From Tolypocladium sp. Sup5 PDA-1 (taxonomy: Eukaryota; Ascomycota; Sordariomycetes; Hypocreales; Ophiocordycipitaceae), in contig JPHH03000021.1 of NCBI GenBank assembly GCA_000750105.3, forward strand, positions 186,001 to 250,000: a stretch of 64,000 bases of DNA. Reading direction: 5' to 3'. The notes below the pieces were generated by a model. That model made no database searches. It was given only the letters and a program-made list of their open reading frames with translations, and was not told where the DNA came from. The translations under genes and the position numbers were made by a program. Positions 1 through 9,546 of this stretch are shown one piece after another (position 1 is the stretch's first letter; each line of letters begins with the position of its first letter).

Positions 1-1312
1 GGGAGAAGTACAAGTAAGTAGTCGATAACAGGGGATAGGGAAGACAAGAACCGAGCCGTACAATTGTAGTTGAGTATTCGACCCACGATATGCTATCTAA
101 AAGAAACCCCGGGTACGCCTGCTACCCTGGAACCCTCGGCTACCTGTTGGCCTTTACCCCTGCAAGATGCCCTCCGGGAGCCTTCGAGCACTGATTCAAG
201 GGCCATGTCCTGAGATTGAACGAAAGACGGAGGAGTCCGAGCCAGTCCCCGCCGTCTGGCTCGGCGAGTTTTTGTTTTAGGTTTGTTGCCATGCGTGTTG
301 GCTTCAAGTATAAAATGCTGATGCCAATGGCTGCTGCGCAACGGCACGTGTAACATCGTGATGTTTCAGGTCATGAAACCTATGACGCCAGTCACCGGCA
401 TTTGGCTCGGCGAGTTGTTCAGGTTCAGCTGAAGAAGGCGGTGGGGGCGATATACGAATACGGTCTGAGCATTCTGGGATCGTGCTTTGAGTTTGGACGA
501 TTGAAAAGTCCACAGACCGTAGAATAGAGGCTCTCGGACGGTTCAAAACTAAAGGATGTTTAGAAAAAGCAGGTAGTATCCGCCTAGCATAACGAGCTGC
601 GCCCGCCCGTTCGTGCGTACGGCAGCCAGCGATATATCTTGTGGAAGAAGCATGCCAAAGACTATCCTTTTGTCGAGGGCCCACGATTGATATCGTATAC
701 GGCTGCGCTTCTTCCCTCCCGTGTCGGGTTCACGTGCCTCAAATATCCCTGAGCGAATGCATACAATACATCAAGATGAAAAGAGACGATAGACTGAGAA
801 GTGGCCCGGTTGGTCATTCGATTCCAAGACGCGACGACGTTTTTGTTCCCTTTCTTCTCCCTCTCGTCATCGTACGCCGCTGTGCTCGTGTTGAGCAACA
901 GCAACCATCCATCTTGCCAAAGCCACATCAACCCCAGCCTCCACCGCAGCGCTATGCATACATGTAGCTTTAGATACAATGTTCGCTTTGCTATGTAGCA
1001 ACCTATGAAGCGATGCAAGGAGCTGACTTCTTGCATGGAAGCCCAAACAAGAAGCTATAGTACCTGAACGCGGTCACCATGCAACCGGCCAATACATCAA
1101 TGTAATGTGTCTGCGTCCTTTAACTTCCGCAGTGCTTCCTCACAATGCGCCAGAGCATCGAACCTGGAGACAGAAGAGGATTAGCGGCAATCCATAACAC
1201 GCATCATGGACATGGGAGACTTGCCGAGCGTCGTGAAGAAGCCGTCCAGGGAACGAGTTGGGGACTAGATCGCATCATTATGTTAGGGTCTGCTCCTGCT
1301 CCTCCATCGGGT
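1..1312. other. Gene-free left edge
   Basis: No reading frame here has a recognisable domain, credible splice sites or the GC-rich third positions seen in the neighbouring genes. It lies downstream of the minus-strand monooxygenase and may hold its 3' untranslated region. Nothing else is supported. Confidence 0.6.
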
Positions 1313-2820
1313 CTACGGAACGGGGCTGCACTTGCGTGGCACTCCAGGCTCCATGTACTGGCGGATCTGGTCTTCGACAACATGTTCATTGTTCGCGCGG
1401 ACGCTGGACAGGATCTGTGCCCGCGAGGCCCGCCGCACCCGGAGGCTGTCGAAGAGCTCCAGGCGCCTAGGAAGTTCTGTAGCATCTTTGACGCCAGCGA
1501 GGACACTGCCCAGGACGCCGCCGTCCTCGATGGCTTGGTTGGAACCCTGCCCGCCGAACGGAAGCATCTGGACCAGGAGCCCCGGGTTAGGGACTTGGAC
1601 TATGGCGATGGATCAACGTGGCCGCTTACCGGATGAGCAGCGTCGCCGATCAATACGGCTTTTCCCAATGTCCAGGTTGGGAGTGGTTTCATGGAGAAGA
1701 GTGGCCAGCACTTGGTATCCTTTGCGCCCCTAGCAATAATAAATGGCTTAGCAAATGATCAGGGACAAGAAGAATGTAGACGAGCACGGTACCCAAGAAG
1801 TTCGACAACGTTTGCGTCGAAATGCCCAAACTGTCGTAGCATCTGCACCTGCACATCTGGGGCCACGCATCGTCAGCAACAGCCACATCCAGAGCCTGTG
1901 TCGATCTCGAGGCTCACCTGCATCCGATGCCGGCGTCTCCAGAGACGGATGTATCCCTACAAAGTTCTGAACAGTGCCACTGGATTCACAACAGTCAGCA
2001 CGTGTACCGCACCATTGACTTCGCGTAGGCATACTCTCGACAGGGATACCACATGATATGTCGTTCCTTGTCCACGAGCTTGGTATCGGCCAGCAAGCAT
2101 GCGCCAGGGGTCTTCCACTCGAGAAGCTCGCGCCCGGACGGCGTCGCCCGCAGTTCCTCGGTCGGCACCAGAAAGCGAAAAGCGCTCTGGCCCGTTGAGA
2201 TCAGCTCAGCATGTTTGGGGTCACGAACCACCGCATTGCGCACAACGGAGCGCAAGCCATCGGCGCCCACGATGAGGTCGGCATGCTTCACCGTTGCGTC
2301 GGCAAACTCGATTCGCCCTTCTTGGGCATCTACCCTCGTCACCGGCGAGGCAAGCCGAAGAACGATGCCGTCGACTTCTTGCTCCGTCCCCGCCCCTCGG
2401 ACTTCAGAGACGTTGGCCAGCCTCATAAGTTCCTTGTGCAAGTCCACCCGGTGAACGGCGTAGAACGGGGCGCCAAACCTGTCGGCTGCGGCGTTCAGAT
2501 CCTGGCAGGCGATCCTGGCAAGGTCGCTGCCGCTGACGGTGTCCCAGTTGAGCATCTGGACGGCCCTGGCCCGTTGGAAGTCAAACCCAAGGCGTTGAAG
2601 CACCCGGGTGCCATTCGGCGTCAGGTTCAAGGCTGCACCAATCTCGCCAGAGAAGGCCGAGCTTTCGTAAATCTGCCGTATTGAACACAGTCAACCACCG
2701 TTATATCAGGAAAGGAGGCACATGTTCACGCACCTGAACCCGATGTCCGCTGCGGCCGAGGGAGACGGCGGCAGTCAATCCGGCGATCCCCGCGCCGATA
2801 ATGGCAATGTCTAGGGGCAT
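1313..2820 (-). CDS. FAD-dependent monooxygenase (salicylate hydroxylase-like)
   Basis: This is probably a class A flavoprotein hydroxylase using NAD(P)H and O2 to hydroxylate an aromatic or polyketide substrate. The six-exon model is 2734-2820, 2035-2672, 1918-1979, 1793-1856, 1630-1729 and 1313-1567, giving 401 aa; all five introns are 55-63 nt and the phases agree. The N-terminus has the dinucleotide-binding GxGxxG motif (GAGIAGL, residues 9-15). A DG-type motif (VGADGLRS) lies mid-protein, and the second FAD motif GDAAHP is followed by the conserved GGQGSNQAIEDG loop near the C-terminus. The start ATG sits directly before the Rossmann strand, as usual in the family. The last few residues are uncertain because a further 3' exon cannot be excluded. 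It lies two genes from the regulator and three from the PKS synthase pair, so it is inferred to be a tailoring enzyme; its substrate is unknown. Confidence 0.85.
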
Positions 2821-2946
2821 GGCGAGCCGTGATGAGCACAGCGCGGTCCGATAAAAGAGTATGGAGTGGGTTTTTAGCCTGCTGCAGTTCTAATGTGAAG
2901 GAAGTAGTGCTTTTCATCAGCTGCGTCTATATTTGTTTGTGATGGC

Positions 2947-3216
2947 CTATGTCATTGTCGTCGCCGATGGGCTTTGCGGGTGTTGCGTACCCTCGGCGTT
3001 CATCCCGGCCACTTTTTCAACGTCCGGGAGCAGGCTTAGGCCCAGATTAGCAACGCGTGTAGGATTCAGGTCGCAACGGATAGAGTGTTGAGGGCTTATT
3101 GCAACTACCATTATATCGTTTCCTCCCTCTTTGACCAGGGCCTGGTGATGCCCCTGAGTGATGCGGCCACGTACCCAGCGCAAGATCTCCTGCCCTTCTT
3201 CCGGCACCGGCGGCAT
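2947..3216 (-). other. Weak 89-codon open frame
   Basis: An uninterrupted ATG-started frame of 89 codons lies between the monooxygenase and the membrane protein. It has no recognised domain and no clear promoter context, and sits beside an AT-rich patch. It could be a fragment of an old gene or a chance frame. It is listed so that the 2821-3448 gap is described; I do not claim it is a gene. Confidence 0.15.
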
Positions 3217-3279
3217 GTTATTGCCATCATACTTGGACTTTGGATGATGCCCTTGAATACGTGATCGTAGGCGCTTCGT

Positions 3280-3400
3280 ACATTATTATCGTTGCATGAA
3301 GCAAAACGCTGCCATGTTGATTATTCTTATAGAGTGAGGTGGTTGACGATTAATATAATGCCTGATTATATTAAAATAAAAATAATTCCGTAGCTCGTAA
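3280..3400. other. AT-rich intergenic patch
   Basis: About 120 bases rich in A/T, with runs such as ttaatataat and aaaataaaaataa, in an otherwise GC-rich region. It lies just past the stop of the DUF3112-like gene. It may be 3' UTR or terminator sequence, or a remnant of a mutated repeat. Confidence 0.4.
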
Positions 3401-3448
3401 GCGGCGGTTCTATGCCGCTACTCCCATGCTCCGAGGTATGCTGAATTA

Positions 3449-4733
3449 CTACACGTATGGGGAAGATACCTCCGGAGGCAACTCCTTGGTCATATACATG
3501 GTCGTCCTCTTCGCCCGCGGAGGTCGTCCGGGGTAAGAGCCACTGGAAAAGATGTCCCTCCGGCTCACTCTTCGAGGTCTCGGTAGGAGAACCCCCAGCT
3601 CGTAATCCTGAGGAACTGCCGGCAATTCCTTCTCGCTAAACGCGATGTGCTGTATATCAGTGGCCGGATACAACATGGCGAATACAGGCGCCTCCTTGTT
3701 CCCATCACCTCTGGATCTCAGAATGTCGTAGCGGATACCAAGCTTGCGAATTTCCCTCTCAATCTCCTCGGGTGTCGACAGCCGAGGCTTGGGGCCTGAG
3801 TGTGCGGAGTAGTCCCCTGGTCCGCTGGCCCCGTTAGGAATGTGGTAGATTTGATCGATGCGGAAGAAGGCATATGCGGCGACGGTCAAGAACTCAAGCA
3901 TAAACTGCGTGGTGTAGAGCGTGCCTTTGCTGAACAACGCCTCGGGGCCGTCATGATTCGCCGATATCGCCAGCCTCACCGCCGCCCCAACCGCCATCGT
4001 CGACGCACTAAACACAAGCAAGGTTGCTTTGGCGCGGAAATCGCCAGCACCAAAGTTCTCAGGCGATGGGCCTGGCTTGGCGCTCGCGAGGAACATCCAC
4101 AAGAGAGGCATGACGGCCAGCATCATGTTCCAGCACGCGCCTATCTTCAGCACAGTCTCAGCCGCCTTCTCCTGTGCCGGTACCAAGAAGCTGACGGAAA
4201 CGGCGATAATGTTCATGACCGTGACGAACGGGACGGTAAAGATCAGGAAGAGGGAGAAGCGGCTGAAAACGGGGTGCCAGCCGATGGAAGGGTGCATGGC
4301 GCGAACGAGGCGCTGTATGAAGAACAGGTTGACGGCGAAGATGACGACGGCGCTGGGACGCATTAGAGGAGCCGGATGCAGTGGGAGAGAGGGGGACTTA
4401 CCCGCCGTTTTGGAAGACATTGGCGACCAGGACGATACCAGGCAGGCCGAGGCCGATGAAGGCCCAGAGTATGCGAAAGACGCACGTCACGACTCGGACC
4501 ATGCAGAAGTCGAACATGAGACTCGAGAGGAGGAACTTGTGGCCGCGCTTGGCATTGGCACGGTAGATGTTGATGTGTAGGAAGGCACCCAGGCCAAAGA
4601 GGATGAGGAAGACGGCGGTAAGGGGAACATCAACCGTGGGCGTCGGAATGCCTCCCAGGAGCCTCTTGGGCTCCGGCTTCCCTATCTGGCCCCCGGCGAC
4701 GTTGGTCCCGTCGGGAGGGGCTTGCAAGTCCAT
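3449..4733 (-). CDS. DUF3112-like seven-helix membrane protein
   Basis: This is a predicted integral membrane protein of unknown function. Exon 1 is 4402-4733 and exon 2 is 3449-4352, separated by a 49-nt intron (donor GTAAGT, acceptor CAG); the product is 411 aa. Seven hydrophobic segments can be read, starting with VPLTAVFLILFGLGAFLHI and ending with LLVFSASTMAVGAAVRLAI. A long polar cytosolic-type tail of about 130 residues follows. The layout resembles the fungal DUF3112 family. The start is placed at MDLQAPPDG; an in-frame ATG at 4970 would add 79 poorly structured residues and is less likely. It lies tandem to the monooxygenase and divergent from the AflR-type regulator. Cluster membership is inferred from position; it could be a transporter-like or sensor protein, or an unrelated neighbour. 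Confidence 0.75.
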
Positions 4734-5987
4734 CTCGGTCGGTGATGCTGCCGCCGACGATGCGGTGTCGTGTGGTTCCAGCCCTAGAGGGTATTCTAGG
4801 CTGGGGATGTTTGGTGTAAGCCAGGCGCCTCCACCGGGATCGGGTGTGGCGGCATGGGCTGCACGGGATTGGCCAAGAGAATACGGTGGCTGTACGGACG
4901 GACGGACGGACGTATAAATGGAGCTCTTCGGCTGTATAAATAGCAACCGCCCTTTAAAACGATAGTCCATATCGTGTGCTGAACGGGATATATATACGGC
5001 CGGGGCTCTTATCCTGGCCAGTGCGCACGGGTAGATCTTATCGGGATGAATATCTATGAAACACCAGCCCTCGATGTCTTATGGAGGTCAAGGTTTCTAC
5101 GGAGTAACAAATTAATTACGGTAGTTTCATGTACGCTCGGGTCGAGCCGCCCCACGTCAACGTAATCGTCCCGGAGCCCCGGGTCGAGCCGCCCCACGTC
5201 GCGTAATCTTGCCGATCTTGGGCTGCTACTGCATGCACCCCCGATTGCACCCCCGGCCTGATGATTGACAAGAGGCTGTGACAGAGACTACGTTGGAGCA
5301 AGCAACAACCTCCACTCGTGGTGAGTTGGGGCCATACGACAAAGCGTTGCTGCGGCCTCAGGAGCCCGAGGACTCGGTCTGCAGCTGGGCCATCGACACG
5401 GGGCTGCCATTGCCTCTTGTTACAAGACGGCACAGTTGAGTGCTGACAAGGCAGGCATTCTTTCGAGGGGTTGGAAAGAGAGGAATAAAATCGGATGAAT
5501 GTCTGGAGGCACTCTGTATATCTTGTCTGTGAAGCCCGCCCCCGACTCCAACGCAGTAGCTTTACTTTTTTTAATCATCTGCAAACTACATCTCGTAGGC
5601 CATAGCTAGGCCCAAGGGTATCGCCAACTAAAGTCTAGATGTGCGGCTCGCATCTGCTGGCCACTTGTAATGCCACCCGTCTGAGATGTCAACCCTCGCA
5701 ACCTCGGCATCTCTCGTTGAGCCAACGGCGGGCTTCTGCCTTGTTAGGAAACACATGTGCTCGTAGGGCCGTGCCAAGTCTCCCCTGACTTGCCCTACCG
5801 TCCCGGCATGTCCTACCGAGTACCGCCGCGACCCTTGCCCCCGGCATCCAGGGGCCCACAGGTTCGCGTCCGACTCCGAATACGTCACGTCAGAGCGGCC
5901 CTGATAACCAACACTTGAGCCAGGAATCCCGCAGGACCAAAGGCCCAGGGAACCCAGAAAACATTCAACAACTCTCGACTAGCAAGG
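4734..5987. promoter_or_regulatory. Divergent intergenic region, DUF3112-like gene / AflR-type regulator
   Basis: These 1254 bases separate the two divergent genes. They contain a GGAC microsatellite (about 4895-4911), TATA-like elements (tataaat near 4913 and 4935, atatatata near 4988) and a 21-bp direct repeat at 5138-5158 and 5180-5200. No convincing gene is present. The promoters of both flanking genes should lie here. Confidence 0.5.
5138..5200. repeat. Pair of 21-bp direct repeats
   Basis: The unit starting cgggtcgagccgcc occurs at 5138-5158 and identically at 5180-5200, each followed by a version of cgtaatc. The start-to-start spacing is 42 bases, about four helical turns. It lies in the divergent promoter region upstream of the pathway regulator and could be a duplicated protein-binding site. 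Confidence 0.75.
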
Positions 5988-7271
5988 ATGAGCAACGCCA
6001 GGCAAGACATGCGGCGGCAGTCGCCGAGCCCGCCCCGCGTGCGGTCTGCGTGCGACCTGTGCCACCAGAGCAAGGTCAAGTGCGGCGGCGGAAACCCTTG
6101 CGGCGGGTGCCAGAAGCTGGGCCTGCGGTGCAACTACAGCTCGTCGAACCGCACCGGAAGGCCCAGGGGCGTCAAGAACAAAGGGACGCTGCAGCGGCTG
6201 CGAGCCCTGGAGGCGGCCGAGGCGGAGCGGGAGGCGGCCGCCACGGCTGCCGTGTCTGCCGCCTTTAACGATTCCACCGCATCGTCTTCTTCTCGACACT
6301 CTCCCGCGTCGTCCAATATCCCAGCGGAAATCAACGCGGCCGACTGGGGGGGATACGTGGGCTTCGATGCGGTCCACATGGACACGCTGCTGGTACGTGA
6401 GAGCGCGCTCCTTCACCCTGTGACTCTGTCCCGGCGGCCTTCCGAGTCTGACTGCTGCGGTTCGTGCAAACAGCTGGGCTGTTTAGATCCAAGCCCCGCC
6501 GACATGGACGATGCCCCGAACGCCCCGGGGTCGATGTACACGCTGAGTCCGTCGATGCCGTTGTCCGTCCCGCAGAGGCAGAGGCCATCGCTGGAAGCAT
6601 TCGACTTGCCCATCGGCCACCACCATCGCGTCTCCAACCGGGCGTCCTGCGACTGCCTGCAGCAGCTGGCGGCCCTGTTCGTGCAGCTCAAGGTCTACGC
6701 GCGGCATAGCGAAAAGGTCCTCCAAGCGGCCGTGGCCATCTCGCACGTGCGGGAGGGAGTGTCGGCGTGGAAGCGCCACTTGCAGTGCAACGCCTGCATG
6801 GATTCGGCGGATGGCGACTCGCTGCTGTTGTCCGTAATCGAGATCCGCATGGTGCTCCCCATTATCGGATGGATAAGCAACAATCTGGATCTGAACGGCC
6901 AGGTCGTGTTCTCCGTCCACGCGACCCCCGTGGGTGGCTCGGGGCAGACGCCGGTGGCGTACGAGCTGGCCCGGGACGAATCCCAAGCCATTATGCGCAC
7001 TCTCCTCCTGCGCAGTATAGATTCCATCATCGATATCCTGGGCGAGATCAAGGAGCGGCCCTCTCGAACGAATCAGCCCGGCGGATTGCCCTCTGCATTT
7101 GAGATGCAAACTCCTCGAGACTCGCACTCACCTCTATTCAGTTCGAGCTATAGCGATCTTCTGCCGTTTCTAGAAGCGCCAGGGGGGCCGCACGGCCTTT
7201 TCGGACAGCCGCTGCAAAGCCTGATGGAGTCGGCCAAGAGTCTTCAGGAGAGAATTGCGGCACATGAGTAG
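5988..7271 (+). CDS. AflR-type Zn2Cys6 transcription factor
   Basis: A probable pathway-specific activator. Residues 22-49 form a binuclear zinc cluster, CDLC-x4-VKC-x5-PCGGC-x6-C, followed by the SNRTGRPRGVKNKGTLQRLR linker typical of AflR, the aflatoxin regulator. The C-terminal half keeps the Cys-containing helical region of the AflR family (SCDCLQQLAALFVQL). Read without splicing it is 427 aa. However, 6393-6473 has a GTACGT donor, an internal CTGAC branch site and a CAG acceptor; it is 81 nt long, in frame and stop-free. Splicing it out gives 400 aa and removes an unconserved Cys-rich stretch, so the spliced form is preferred. It is convergent with the thioesterase gene. Regulation of the adjacent PKS and thioesterase is inferred from family and position. 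Confidence 0.88.
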   Translation: MSNARQDMRRQSPSPPRVRSACDLCHQSKVKCGGGNPCGGCQKLGLRCNYSSSNRTGRPRGVKNKGTLQRLRALEAAEAEREAAATAAVSAAFNDSTASSSSRHSPASSNIPAEINAADWGGYVGFDAVHMDTLLVRESALLHPVTLSRRPSESDCCGSCKQLGCLDPSPADMDDAPNAPGSMYTLSPSMPLSVPQRQRPSLEAFDLPIGHHHRVSNRASCDCLQQLAALFVQLKVYARHSEKVLQAAVAISHVREGVSAWKRHLQCNACMDSADGDSLLLSVIEIRMVLPIIGWISNNLDLNGQVVFSVHATPVGGSGQTPVAYELARDESQAIMRTLLLRSIDSIIDILGEIKERPSRTNQPGGLPSAFEMQTPRDSHSPLFSSSYSDLLPFLEAPGGPHGLFGQPLQSLMESAKSLQERIAAHE

Positions 7272-7729
7272 GCAGACACACAGAATGGTATTTACACAGA
7301 TATAAAGTGCCATTTACGGATACGGTGGGGATCTGATTATTTCTCTGGCGGATCAAAGAGCAGCGAGAGCAATACGCGGAGCTGTTGGGACAACACCAAT
7401 GCTGGCGTTGGATATCGAAACGCACATCCTCCGGATTCCTCCCGGTCGAGCAATAAACATTAGCCATTAATACTACTCCCGTTATAGATTTAGATGGTGT
7501 TCATCTCTCGCTAGGCGTCCTATTAATATCTCGCCTACGCTTTCTCTATACTCTGCTCGGACCTATATCTATAGCTCTTGCTACCAAGGCGGGCCCGCCA
7601 CTTCGATTGCGCTCCCAGGGCTCTTCTTTCTATTCCCAGTCTCTATGGTTTCCCGCCGGCCGGCCGGACTTATTCTCGTTCCCGAAATTCCCCAAGTCTA
7701 TCGCGCTCCCTGATTTTAAACGGCCAATC
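7272..7729. other. Convergent intergenic region
   Basis: These 458 bases lie between the stop codons of the regulator and the thioesterase. They include a pyrimidine-rich, TA-step-rich stretch (about 7480-7580). No gene is visible; both 3' untranslated regions probably lie here. Confidence 0.5.
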
Positions 7730-8905
7730 TTATACCTTGCCAACTCGCCGCCAGTGCGACTCTCGGTCAGGGGTGGTCCCAGCCACCGCATCGCGCAAGA
7801 GAGCGCTCATCTGCGCCGCCTGCCTCTTCAGTCAGCGAGAATGGGTATTTGGGATCCGTAAAAGAGGACTTACATGAGGCTCGTTGATCATGGTGAAATG
7901 AGTTCCCGACATCGTGGAGATGGCAATCTCCTTGCTGGGCACCAGCCCGTCCCATCCATTCGGCCCAAGATCAGTCTTGCCCTGCAGCAGAAACCTGGAC
8001 ACCTTGACGCTCATATCGAGACCAGAGCTGGTCAACGTCTGTTGGTCCAGCACACCGTCGCGACTCCAGATGATGTACGTCTCCATTCCACCAGCCGAAG
8101 CAATCGGCTGCGGGTGGTAGGCGCCCACGGCGGCGAGCGTGGAGCGGAAATGCTGGACCAGCCACTCCGGCGGCCCCTGAGAGCCCCAGTTGCCCATCAA
8201 GTTTCGAGACGAGAGGTAGTGGACGACTTCCATGGACAGGGACTCAAAGACGGTGCGGCTCGGCGAGTCTATCAGAATCAACTTCTCCACCTCGTGTCCC
8301 TCCCGGAGGAGGCGTTTGGCGACTTCGAAGGAGTAGTAGCCTCCGGCAGACCATCCGCCGACGATGTATGGTCCGCGTGGTTGGCGACGGTAGATTTCGC
8401 GGACCCATTGAGATGCCAGATCTTCAACGGAGCAGCGGTACTGGCTGGCGTCGCGTAGGTACGGGCTGTTCATCCCGACGACACAGACTGACGGGTGGAC
8501 CGGCGGGAGGCTGGCGTAGGCCATGGCAGAACCGGCGCCGTCCGGGAGCAGGAATACCGTGCGGCGGCTCGACGCCGGGTTGTTTTGTAGGACGATGGAA
8601 AGCGGAACAGAGGAGACCACACGGCTCGGCTTGGCTGGAGCGGGTGGGCGGACGGGCGTAACAACGTTGAGTTGAATATCCGTCTCGTAGAAACGACGGA
8701 AAGCACCAACGGTGGGGTTCTTGTCGAAGACGTCTTGCGGAAGAGCCTCTCCTCGAGGTCCCCTCAGGTGCGACAAGATGCATGTGGCGAGAATGCGGTT
8801 GATACCGAGCGTCGTGAACTCATCAGTCTCGACAATCTCCCCGGGTTCTAGCCCGCTCTCCTGCGCAATGATCTGAAGTGCACCTTGCCACACAGTGACA
8901 GCCAT
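7730..8905 (-). CDS. Stand-alone pseudo-ACP/thioesterase didomain protein
   Basis: A predicted trans-acting polyketide thioesterase. Exon 1 is 7874-8905 and exon 2 is 7730-7819; the 54-nt intron has a GTAAGT donor and CAG acceptor, and the protein is 373 aa. Residues 280-373 complete a TE fold only if this intron is spliced. Residues 1-75 align by eye with the acyl carrier domain before the TE of non-reducing PKSs. The LGxDSL phosphopantetheine motif reads LGINRI (residues 33-38), so the modified serine is Arg37. Residues 115-373 are an alpha/beta-hydrolase thioesterase with nucleophile GWSAGG (Ser186), a likely Asp213 (LILIDSP) and His336 (GTHFTMI). It is divergent from the highly reducing PKS, which has no release domain. 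It could be the detached C-terminus of an old non-reducing PKS, but its own start codon, intact triad and intron argue for a working gene. Confidence 0.88.
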
Positions 8906-9026
8906 GGCGAATAGTCAATAGTCCAGGAGACTTATCTTGGCGGGAAAGGAAAAGGACGACGATTAGAATGCTCTCGGGGCCGGGCGCATTTACATTACAC
9001 ATGTTTGCAGTGATATCCTTTTTCAG

Positions 9027-9050
9027 ACGCCAACAGGCGCCAACAGACGC
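9027..9050. repeat. 10-bp tandem element (rcgccaacag x2.4)
   Basis: acgccaacag, gcgccaacag and then acgc follow one another without a gap. A spacing of about one helical turn and a position in the shared promoter make it a candidate activator site. No binding evidence is available. Confidence 0.6.
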
Positions 9051-9490
9051 GGCTTGAAGCTGCGGGCCGATTACACATATAATACACCTGAAACCAACTC
9101 GGCGTGTTTCGTCCAGAGTGCACGGTGAATGCCGTCGGTGGTTTTTTTGGAGGGTTTTCAGCCGGGCCTCGGCAAACTATGTTTCAATGTTCTCGGACAA
9201 CCCCCCCTCTGGAACTTGCTCGCCACCGTCGAGGCAGGCCGTGCTCAATACGTCAAGGCGATGAGTTTAAGAAAACATGCAGGTACTACTAATAACCTGG
9301 TATATTTTGTTATCTTAATGGCGATCAGGTTGAACGTGCTGCGCGAAATTACTTTTCTATTTATCGAGCCCGTGCCCCTTATTGTTGTCTGGTGTTGTAA
9401 TAAGCGACCAGCTTCAACGTCCTCTTCGATATTATATTACTTTGCTCCTTGTCGAGCTCACGTCCCTTGTTGTTTCCGTCTGCCTTGGTT

Positions 9491-9512
9491 CCCTCCCTCC
9501 CTCCCTCCCTCC
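9491..9512 (+). repeat. CCCT microsatellite in PKS 5' leader
   Basis: About five and a half CCCT units end 34 bases before the PKS start codon. Pyrimidine-rich leaders are common in fungal promoters. Confidence 0.8.
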
Positions 9513-9546
9513 AGTCCATAGACCACGCTTGATATTGGCGTGCACA

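Larger units (their letters stand above)
8906..9546. promoter_or_regulatory. Bidirectional promoter, thioesterase / PKS
   Basis: These 641 bases between two divergent start codons should contain both promoters, so the two genes are probably co-regulated. They contain a 10-bp tandem element at 9027-9050 and a CCCT microsatellite at 9491-9512 in the PKS leader. I found no exact TCG-N5-CGA site of the AflR type. Confidence 0.6.

Noticed and set aside
8906..9546. Search for AflR-type TCG-N5-CGA sites in the PKS/thioesterase promoter
   Set aside because: Only near matches with wrong spacing were seen, so no operator is annotated.
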